A stretch of 64,000 bases of DNA from Leyella stercorea. Its GTDB lineage: Bacteria > Bacteroidota > Bacteroidia > Bacteroidales > Bacteroidaceae. Shown here piece after piece: positions 7,756-13,810 of the stretch. The number at the start of each line of letters is the position of its first letter. Position 1 is the stretch's first letter. The stretch is from the NCBI RefSeq assembly GCF_021531655.1, contig NZ_JADYUF010000005.1:41048-105047 (forward strand). The letters run 5' to 3'. A model generated the notes under the pieces. That model saw only the letters and a program-made list of their open reading frames with translations, was not told the origin of the DNA and did not search any database. The position numbers and the translations under genes were made by a program.

Positions 7756-8550
7756 TCATCCCATCACCACGTCGAGCACCATCATCAGAACGAAACCTAA
7801 GGCGAAGCCTACTGTACTTAGGTTGCTGTGCTGTCCGCTGGAGGCTTCGGGGATGAGTTCTTCCACTACCACGTAAAACATGGCTCCTGCTGCGAAGGCA
7901 AGCATATAGGGAAGTGCGGGCATAATAAATGTGGCAAGCAGCAGGACGGCTACAGCTCCGATAGGCTCTACGACTCCACTTAGCGACCCTAACATGAAGG
8001 ATTTCCAACGGCTGTTGCCTGCAGCCCGCATGGGCATAGAGATTATGGCTCCCTCGGGAATGTTCTGAATAGCTATGCCTAAAGATACAGATATGGCTCC
8101 AGCTAAAGAGATGTGGGCTGCTGTATTTTCTGCTCCGGCAAACACCACTCCTACCGCCATGCCTTCGGGCAGATTGTGTATGGTGACGGCAAGGGCAAGC
8201 ATGGCTGTCTTCGACAAGTGCGACTTTATGCCTTCGGGCTTGTCTGTACCTATATGGAGATGAGGAGTCAGTTCGTCTATAAGCAGCAGGAAGCCTATAC
8301 CCATCAAGAAGCCTACTGCTGCCGGCACTACCGACCACACTCCACTTTCGGCCTTCATCTCCATGGCAGGAATGAGCAACGACCATACGGACGCTGCCAC
8401 CATTACGCCTGAGGCAAAACCTAACAAAGACTTCTGCAAGCGTGCCGACATCTCGCCTTTCATCAAGAAAACGAAAGCAGAACCAAGCATCGTACCTAAT
8501 AGCGGTATCAGAAGTCCTACGACTATTGTTGTTGTCATATCTGTCATCAT
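7756..8550 (-). CDS. zupT: ZIP family metal transporter (ZupT-like)
   Basis: A ZIP-family importer of zinc, iron or other divalent metals in the inner membrane, about 264 residues with eight predicted helices. The family metal-site motifs are present: HNLPEGMAVGVVFAG in helix 4 and IQNIPEGAIISMPM in helix 5, with EELIPE near the C-terminal end. The cytoplasmic loop carries a short His stretch (TPHLHIG). An in-frame TTG at 8598 would give a longer protein, but it lies inside the promoter's -7 element (8596-8603). The ATG at 8550 (MMTDMTTTIVVG) or the ATG three bases later is therefore the likely start. The gene stands alone; an azlD remnant follows it directly. Confidence 0.88.
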   Translation of the reverse strand: MMTDMTTTIVVGLLIPLLGTMLGSAFVFLMKGEMSARLQKSLLGFASGVMVAASVWSLLIPAMEMKAESGVWSVVPAAVGFLMGIGFLLLIDELTPHLHIGTDKPEGIKSHLSKTAMLALAVTIHNLPEGMAVGVVFAGAENTAAHISLAGAISVSLGIAIQNIPEGAIISMPMRAAGNSRWKSFMLGSLSGVVEPIGAVAVLLLATFIMPALPYMLAFAAGAMFYVVVEELIPEASSGQHSNLSTVGFALGFVLMMVLDVVMG

Positions 8551-8595
8551 ATCTTTATTTATAAAAAAGATGTATTTACTTATGTAATTACGAAG

Positions 8596-8603
8596 CAAAA
8601 GTA
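8596..8603 (-). promoter_or_regulatory. -7 element for zupT
   Basis: The minus strand reads TACTTTTG followed by C, matching TAnnTTTG. It rules out the upstream TTG as start codon and gives a leader of about 40 bases. Confidence 0.6.
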
Positions 8604-8609
8604 CAACAG

Positions 8610-9368
8610 CTATATGAATAGCTCATTTTCTTTCCTCTCGCTACATAGTGGCTTGAGGTGTGCGTTAAGGAAGTTCAAGCGTTCACCTATGCCTCTTGCT
8701 TGAGTAGGACAAACAGAAACACATCGCATACAGCCGATGCATAGTTCCTGATTGACAGCTTTGAGATTGTCAGGAGAAACAGCTCCCGTAGGACATTCGC
8801 TCGCGCAAACTCCACATTCAGCACACCCTTCATTAGCTGTAGGATAAGGGCCAGAGCAACCTTGTTTGTATGGTCTGTTTCCTGGCAAAGCGAGAGGTTC
8901 GAAAGACCGTGTATCGTTTAGCTTGTTAATTATATCCAAACCGAACTACGCCAAAACCTTTGCATCCCCATCGTCAGGTCTGCCAGCACCATACATTCTG
9001 CAAATACTATGCTCGGAAATGGCTGCTACAGCAGCTATCACCTGAAAGCCAATTTCTGTTGCCACATCCTGCATTTCAATCAAGGCATCCTCGTATGCCC
9101 TATTGCCATATACTGCAACAATAACACACTTCGCTCCATTCGCCTTAACGCCTTTCAGTCTTTCAACAGCAAGGGCAGGCACACGACCAGCATATACGGG
9201 CATGGAAATCACTACCAAGTCATCAACATTAATGTCTGGATATTTCAAATTCTCCTGCTTTGTACAAAGTTCTGTAATATAGCTCTCTACATCGAAAGCC
9301 TTGCATATTGATTCGCTCACACGACGAGTTCCGCCAGTAGGGCTGAAAGTTATTTGATATATATTCAT
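8610..9368 (-). pseudogene. EFR1 family flavodoxin-ferredoxin protein, interrupted by an in-frame TAG
   Basis: EFR1 proteins fuse a flavodoxin domain to a two-[4Fe-4S] ferredoxin domain and are thought to move electrons in anaerobes. From the ATG at 9368 the flavodoxin part is clear: MNIYQITFSPTGGTRRVSES (FMN phosphate loop), MPVYAGRVPALAVERLKG and HSICRMYGAGRPDDGDAKVL. A TAG at 8948-8946 then stops the frame. The very next codons continue in the same frame (FGLDIINKLND) into the conserved PGNRPYK segment. The ferredoxin motifs CAECGVCASECPTGA and CIGCMRCVSVCP follow, ending at 8610. All expected cysteines are present and no bases are missing, so this is a single nonsense mutation (or sequencing error). 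The flavodoxin half could still be made alone. Other genes here end in TAG, so stop-codon recoding is unlikely. Confidence 0.82.
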
Positions 9369-9385
9369 ATATATGATTCCCTCCC

Positions 9386-9502
9386 AACGAGGGGCTTTAT
9401 GATGTTTGACCAATCGATATATCATTTATCGATACAAAGATATCGATTTTGTTATAATCTTATGGTTTTAGCCGACCGAAATTGTGAATCTTTAACTGAA
9501 AT
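9386..9502 (-). promoter_or_regulatory. Duplicated promoter/operator region, copy B (EFR1 gene)
   Basis: The -7 element is at 9435-9442 (minus strand TATCTTTG), 66 bases upstream of the EFR1 start. The region aligns over about 115 bases with 7469-7584. A perfect inverted repeat ATCGATA-n7-TATCGAT lies at the presumed transcription start, and another ATCGAT lies on the upstream side of the -7 element, so the promoter is bracketed by ATCGAT sites. Confidence 0.65.
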
Positions 9503-9562
9503 AAAACTTAGAGAAACAGCAGCTTTGTACTACAAGGAAGTGTAGAACAAACTAAAAATAAT

Positions 9563-9764
9563 TGAACTTTCGCAAGTTCGGAAGTTATAGAATTTAAAAA
9601 CCGTATACCTTACAGCTGAATATTCAGCAAGAAGAGTAATGGCTATCGCTCGGCTTTGCCGCTTGCCTTAGCAAGAATTTCTAACGACCGAAGGGAGTGA
9701 AGTTTCCTTGAGCTTTGCGAAAAACTCCTTTAACTTCTTAAGTCTCTGAACTTGCGAAAGTTCA
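9563..9764. repeat. Inverted-repeat element (MITE-like candidate), about 200 bp
   Basis: TGAACTTTCGCAAGTTC at 9563-9579 is repeated inverted at 9748-9764. Each end is itself a small hairpin (GAACTT-tcgc-AAGTTC). The inside has no gene; it contains a perfect 14-bp palindrome GCTGAATATTCAGC at 9615-9628 and degenerate 'aagtta' motifs. It fills most of the roughly 430-base gap before the DUF6078 gene. Confidence 0.5.
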
Positions 9765-9869
9765 GTTTATTACTATACTTTAGGGAACAAAACAACGAAA
9801 TCGTTAGTTATTTTTGCTTCTCCACAGTTTTTTCCTTTCACGTTAGAACTGAATTAGTCATAATAATTG

Positions 9870-9877
9870 TAAATTTG
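9870..9877 (+). promoter_or_regulatory. -7 element for the DUF6078-like gene
   Basis: TAAATTTG followed by C fits the TAnnTTTG consensus and lies 51 bases upstream of the ATG at 9929. Confidence 0.5.
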
Positions 9878-9928
9878 CATAACAGAAAATAACACAACAT
9901 ATTAAATGTATCAATAACCAAGTAAATT

Positions 9929-10366
9929 ATGCCAAAGAAAGCAACTACGTCTTTACCGACAAACTATCCTGTATGTGAGCATAGCAGTTGCCCTATGGCT
10001 GCTACTTGCTTGCATCATATTGCTTACACCATGATGCTGGAGCAGAATGAAGAGTATCTTCGTCTGATCAATCCAACCAGATGCAGCAAAGACAAGACTT
10101 GTACATACTATCATGACAAAAAGCCGGTGATATTCGCCCGAGGATTCACCAACTTCCAAAAGCATATGTTCCCACAGCAGTATGACCAGTTCATGACTAC
10201 ACTCTGTTTCCACTTCGGACGCAACCAATATTTCAAGCGCAGACGTGGTGACATTCTTATATCTCCTGAGGAGCAAGAGGAGATACGCCATATGCTCGAA
10301 AAGGTAGGAGCAGACTCCAAGATGGCGTTTGATAACTACGAGGAGCACATCAATTGGAATGCCTGA
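9929..10366 (+). CDS. DUF6078 family protein (Bacteroidales-specific, function unknown)
   Basis: A 145-residue soluble protein without signal peptide. It has four to five cysteines in an N-terminal cluster (VCEHSSCPMAATCLHH, residues 15-30, and RCSKDKTCTYY, 51-61) that could bind a metal. The second half has the motif FGRNQYFKRRRGDILISPEE (about 96-115). Similar proteins with this layout are common in Prevotella and Bacteroides and are usually called DUF6078; I recognise the pattern but know no function. No partner gene is nearby: upstream is an inverted-repeat element, downstream a tandem repeat and a YhcG remnant. Confidence 0.65.
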   Translation: MPKKATTSLPTNYPVCEHSSCPMAATCLHHIAYTMMLEQNEEYLRLINPTRCSKDKTCTYYHDKKPVIFARGFTNFQKHMFPQQYDQFMTTLCFHFGRNQYFKRRRGDILISPEEQEEIRHMLEKVGADSKMAFDNYEEHINWNA

Positions 10367-10396
10367 TTTTATGTATATAAGTTCTTTGACAGTAGC

Positions 10397-10462
10397 ACAT
10401 AAGTAACACTCCAGTACCACATAAGTGAAACTCCAGTACCACCTATATGAAACTCCAGTACC
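10397..10462. repeat. Tandem 22-bp repeat (3 units) with ACTCCAGTACC core
   Basis: Three consecutive 22-bp units (10397, 10419, 10441) end in ACTCCAGTACC. The last unit forms a hairpin with the following bases: AGTACCACCTA (10435-10445) pairs perfectly with TAGGTGGTACT (10466-10476). The same AACTCCAGTACCA motif appears once after another tandem array near 29649-29661. Confidence 0.75.
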
Positions 10463-10538
10463 AGTTAGGTGGTACTAAAAGTGGTACTGAGAACGTGTAT
10501 CAAGCTTATTGTAATACATATAAAGGAACAAAAAGAAC

Positions 10539-10793
10539 CTTGCCAAGGAGATCGAGCCAGAATATGGTAGCGGATTTGGTGAGCGTCAACTAAAGTTTTG
10601 CCGCCAATTTTACAATACATATCCAATTGGGAACGCACTGCGTTCCCAATTGAACTGGTCACAATATAGAATGCTTATTCAGATTCCCGACCCAGACAAA
10701 CGAGAGTATTACGAACTGGAGACTGTAAACGAGGGCTGGTCAGGCCGTCAGCTTGAGCGCCAAATCAATTCAATGTTGTATGATTTGCTTTAA
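10539..10793 (+). pseudogene. YhcG/DUF1016 PDDEXK nuclease remnant (N-terminal domain)
   Basis: An 84-codon open stretch without start codon reads LAKEIEPEYGSGFGERQLKF, then LNWSQYRMLIQIPDPDKREY and EGWSGRQLERQINSMLYDLL before TAA at 10791-10793. This matches the helical N-terminal domain of YhcG/DUF1016 nucleases (LSKELxxxYGxGFSxxxL, LSWTHYRxLLRV, NWSxRxLERQI). Such proteins are about 340 residues, and the C-terminal nuclease domain is missing. Just upstream a KGTKR-like piece in another frame suggests a further deletion or frameshift. A 13-bp perfect hairpin CAATTGGGAACGC/GCGTTCCCAATTG lies inside at 10624-10652. The downstream terminator may have served the original gene. Confidence 0.7.
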
Positions 10794-10814
10794 TCCACTA
10801 ACGAAGGAAAAGCT

Positions 10815-10858
10815 ACCGACTGACATTAAGCATCAAGCCTAAGGTCAGTCGGTTTTTG
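10815..10858 (+). terminator. Rho-independent terminator
   Basis: A 10-bp stem ACCGACTGAC (10815-10824) pairs with GTCAGTCGGT (10844-10853), followed by a T-run. It lies 22 bases after the YhcG remnant. Confidence 0.8.
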
Positions 10859-10974
10859 TCTGTTAAATTCTTTATCTATCTTCATTTTATCGGTATTGTT
10901 CTTGTTCAAGAATTTTCTGTTGTTAATAATTCAAAGGTAGTAATAATCTATGAGAGAGAAAAAATTACAATTAT

Positions 10975-11490
10975 TCATTTTTTCTCAATCTCCAACAGCA
11001 TTTTCTTTGCCTCCAGTCCTCCTGCATAACCGGTCAAAGAGCTGTTGTTGCCTATGACGCGATGGCAAGGGATGAGGATGCTGATGCCGTTGGCTCCTAT
11101 GGCTCCTGCCACAGCTCTTACAGCATCAGGATGACCTATGCCTGTAGCTATTTGCTTGTAACTCCGTGTAGCTCCATATGGGATATTGAGCAAGGCTTTC
11201 CACACCTGTAGCTGGAAGTCTGTGCCCACGGGATGCAAAGGGATGCTGAACGCCTTACGATTTCCTGCAAAGTATTCTTCGAGTTGCCTTCGGGTTTCGT
11301 TCGAGACGAGAGAGGTCTCTATCTTGAGTTCGGCATTCAAATACCTTGTAAGTCGGTGCATGTTGCGTTCGGCACATGGATTATCGGTCCAATCGCAAAG
11401 ACACAACTCTTCGCCAACCGAAGCCAATACCAGCTCCCCACATGGCGAGTGGTAATACTGGAGATTTATCTTATATCTGTCGTTCTTCAT
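10975..11490 (-). CDS. ogt: Methylated-DNA--[protein]-cysteine S-methyltransferase
   Basis: A suicide DNA-repair enzyme that moves methyl groups from O6-methylguanine onto its own cysteine. At 171 residues it is the usual length for Ogt. The active site ILIPCHRVIGNN is at 139-149 with the acceptor C142. The DNA-binding part GTDFQLQVWKALLNIPYGAT (89-108), SYKQIA, the arginine finger region AVRAVAGAIGAN and the closing TGYAGGLEAKKMLLEIE are all present. Its ATG overlaps the stop of the upstream DUF4186 gene by four bases (11487-11490), so the two genes are translationally coupled in one operon. Confidence 0.95.
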   Translation of the reverse strand: MKNDRYKINLQYYHSPCGELVLASVGEELCLCDWTDNPCAERNMHRLTRYLNAELKIETSLVSNETRRQLEEYFAGNRKAFSIPLHPVGTDFQLQVWKALLNIPYGATRSYKQIATGIGHPDAVRAVAGAIGANGISILIPCHRVIGNNSSLTGYAGGLEAKKMLLEIEKK

Positions 11491-11936
11491 ATTTGTCGTT
11501 CAATCCATGCCATAAGTACGGCTACAGCATACTGCTGTTCGGCTATTGTCAATTGTCTGCCTGCGGGTATATGGTGCCACTTGCTGAAGCAGCCGCGGCA
11601 ACAACAGCCCGTGGCATGCTGGGCTATGAATACGGGATGGCCTCGCATGGGAGTCTGCTTGCCGTCATTTGGAATATCAGCAGGAGCGAGCCTTCGGGCT
11701 ACGAAGTCCTCAGCATGCTGGCGTATAGTGGTCAATCCTTTTGAGGCTACGTATTCCTTGTCCTTCGCAGAAAGGCGGAAACGACTGCGGAAGGAGGACC
11801 TGGAAAGCCTCACAAACAAATCTGTAAGGTCGTAATCCTTGCTTGCAGACGAAGCTTGCTCTTGGCAGCCATTCGGGGCAGAATGCCTTGCGATGTCCTC
11901 TTCCTCTGGAAATAAATTCAACTCTACGTATTTCAT
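11487..11936 (-). CDS. DUF4186 domain protein
   Basis: A protein of about 149 residues ending in a DUF4186 domain. The domain region (about 55-149) contains LSRSSFRSRFRLSAKDKEYV, a Thr-rich helix, and the conserved cysteine/histidine cluster HATGCCCRGCFSKWHHIP, then LTIAEQQYAVAVLMAWIERQ. The Cys/His cluster suggests a structural metal or Fe-S site; the family's function is not known to me. I chose the ATG at 11936 (MKYVELNLFPEEED) because the preceding 18 codons, up to an ATG at 11990, are basic and not conserved-looking, but the longer form cannot be excluded. It overlaps ogt by four bases, so a link to DNA repair is possible. Confidence 0.85.
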   Translation of the reverse strand: MKYVELNLFPEEEDIARHSAPNGCQEQASSASKDYDLTDLFVRLSRSSFRSRFRLSAKDKEYVASKGLTTIRQHAEDFVARRLAPADIPNDGKQTPMRGHPVFIAQHATGCCCRGCFSKWHHIPAGRQLTIAEQQYAVAVLMAWIERQI

Positions 11937-12047
11937 GTATTTTTTATTTATGCGGTTGCCAGTCTGCCTTGTCAAGCATTTTTTTGGCATTTGCTAATCA
12001 TATCTGCATATTGTCTTGTTTATTATAAATACTAATTTGTATAATAA

Positions 12048-12095
12048 AAGAACTCGTTACATCTCTCCTACTCTGGGGATACGCAACGAGTTCTT
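12048..12095 (-). terminator. Terminator hairpin after the DUF4301 gene
   Basis: An 11-bp perfect stem, AAGAACTCGTT (12048-12058) with AACGAGTTCTT (12085-12095), is followed on the minus strand by TTTATTA. It ends the DUF4301 transcript before the DUF4186-ogt pair. Confidence 0.65.
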
Positions 12096-12128
12096 GTTAT
12101 TTATAGATATTCAACCTGTGAGTGCCGC

Positions 12129-13646
12129 TTACTGGTGCTGCTCTCTGAGCAGGTCGTTAACAGTCTTGACGGGATTGAAAGTGCTTACGGGCACTTCTAC
12201 GAATATAGTGCTCCAGTCGCTCATAGCTCCATTCCACAAGCCCGGCAATTCAAGAGCCTTGAGCTCCTTGCCGTTCTTGCTTTTAGAGCTGATGAAGCCT
12301 GTGTTGTGGTCGACATGCTTGAGGAGGTCGAAGCGATTGCCCTTATAGTCCTTTGTAGCGCAAACGAGGTCAACGGGATTGAAGTGGGTGCCGTTCTTGA
12401 ACATGGCTACATACTCGGCATTATTAGTATCTATCTGGCTCGACTCTAAAATCTGAAGGCTCACGGTTCCGTCAGCATTATAGCATACGAACGGACCGCC
12501 ACCAGGCTCGCCCACATTCTTTACGACTCCGCATACGCGCATCGGACGGTTGAGCTTGTTCTTAAGATAGATTACGAGTTCGGCATCCTCCAGATCCTTG
12601 ATGTCGTGCTTGCGGCAGTAGAGGTCTTGCTGTACGAAGCGAATCATCTCCTCTATCTGGGCGTGGGTGTAAGAACCCGACTCAAGTATGCGCAGATATT
12701 CGAATGCCTTCTTCTGGGCGTCAACGAGGATACCAGCCAGCACCTTCTTATACAATACGGTATCGGCCTTGATACGGTCGGGCACTACGTTGTCGATGTT
12801 CTTGATGAACACTACGTCGGCATCGATGTCGTTGAGGTTCTCGATGAGAGCACCATGACCGCCTGGACGGAACAGCAGAGTGCCGTCTTCGTTGCGGAAC
12901 GGAGTGTTGTCGGGATTGGCTGCGATGGTGTCGGTACTGGGCTTCTGCTCAGAGAAGCTTACATTGAGACGGATGTTATAGAGTTTCTCAAACGACTCAA
13001 GTTTCTCAGCCACTTTGCCCTTAAACAGCTCAAGATGCTCGTGCGAAACGGTAAAGTGGATATTGGCCTCGCCGTCAGAGCTGGCATAGAGTGCAGCCTC
13101 CACAAGGTGCTCCTCCATAGGAGTGCGCGGACCCTGCTCGTATTTATGGAAGAGCAGCAATCCCTTGGGCAGCTGACCATAGTTAAGACCCTTGGCTTCA
13201 AGCAGATTGGCAACCACGTCCTTGTAGCGTCCAGCCTCAATCAGCTTGCATACGCTAAGTCCGGTATTGGCCTTGCACTTGGCACAAAGCTCCTTCTTGA
13301 AAGCAAACTTGTTGATATTGTCGAAGAAGTGCTTCTCAAAGTCGGTTGTCGGAACGTCGTAGTCGGCAGAAAGGAAAGCGAAGAGATTCTTGAACATACG
13401 GCTGGCTGCACCACTGGCGGGCACAAACTTCACAACCTTGTGGCCTTCCTCAAGATACTGTTTCCAGTCGGTAACGTACTTGTCACGCTGGACTTCATCG
13501 GGAGCCATGATGCCATGGCCGATAGCAGCTGCTGCCTCAATACGCAAGAATGGGAAACCAGCCTTTATCTGTTCGAGCTGATGCTCCACTTGCTGTTGTG
13601 TAATTCCACGTTGCTGGATCTGGTTTAAATCGTTTGTAGATAACAT
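12129..13646 (-). CDS. DUF4301 family protein
   Basis: A soluble protein of about 505 residues, largely confined to Bacteroidota. It contains a nucleotidyltransferase-like stretch KVVKFVPASGAASRMFKNLF, reminiscent of NTP-transferases that read GxGTRM, then LFHKYEQGPRTPMEEHLVEA, LLFRPGGHGALIENLNDIDA and DVVFIKNIDNVVPD. These resemble sugar-nucleotide pyrophosphorylase folds, but no substrate is known; naming a reaction would be guesswork. The ATG at 13646 (MLSTNDLNQIQQRGIT) is preferred over an ATG at 13679, because it starts at the usual family N-terminus and leaves a normal leader after the -7 element at 13723-13730. The gene is monocistronic, divergent from relA. Confidence 0.85.
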   Translation of the reverse strand: MLSTNDLNQIQQRGITQQQVEHQLEQIKAGFPFLRIEAAAAIGHGIMAPDEVQRDKYVTDWKQYLEEGHKVVKFVPASGAASRMFKNLFAFLSADYDVPTTDFEKHFFDNINKFAFKKELCAKCKANTGLSVCKLIEAGRYKDVVANLLEAKGLNYGQLPKGLLLFHKYEQGPRTPMEEHLVEAALYASSDGEANIHFTVSHEHLELFKGKVAEKLESFEKLYNIRLNVSFSEQKPSTDTIAANPDNTPFRNEDGTLLFRPGGHGALIENLNDIDADVVFIKNIDNVVPDRIKADTVLYKKVLAGILVDAQKKAFEYLRILESGSYTHAQIEEMIRFVQQDLYCRKHDIKDLEDAELVIYLKNKLNRPMRVCGVVKNVGEPGGGPFVCYNADGTVSLQILESSQIDTNNAEYVAMFKNGTHFNPVDLVCATKDYKGNRFDLLKHVDHNTGFISSKSKNGKELKALELPGLWNGAMSDWSTIFVEVPVSTFNPVKTVNDLLREQHQ

Positions 13647-13722
13647 AATATTTTGACTTTTAGGTTTTGAAAATGTCATGTAAGGTTAGTAAGTGTTGTT
13701 CGTGGCGACATCTTACTATGTA

Positions 13723-13730
13723 CAAATGTA
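13723..13730 (-). promoter_or_regulatory. -7 element for the DUF4301 gene
   Basis: The minus strand reads TACATTTG, matching TAnnTTTG, in the short divergent region shared with relA. Confidence 0.5.
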
Positions 13731-13772
13731 AATACTTTTTTGCTAAATAGGAAATTTTCTACCATTTTTTTG

Positions 13773-13780
13773 TATCTTTG
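13773..13780 (+). promoter_or_regulatory. -7 element for relA
   Basis: TATCTTTG followed by C, 31 bases upstream of the relA ATG. Confidence 0.6.
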
Positions 13781-13810
13781 CCTTGTAATTAACATCAAAA
13801 GGGGTGAATT

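Noticed and set aside
8550..8598. A longer zupT protein starting at a TTG at 8598.
   Set aside because: That codon lies within the -7 promoter element and cannot be part of the message.
5484..9368. Reassignment of TAG as a sense codon, suggested by in-frame TAGs in two genes.
   Set aside because: The TonB receptor, smalltalk and uvrD genes end in TAG at the normal family end, and the metY-like gene has other lesions too.
12606..13628. A 340-codon open frame on the plus strand opposite the DUF4301 gene.
   Set aside because: It is the antisense shadow of a strongly conserved gene, has no family motifs or promoter, and arises from codon bias.
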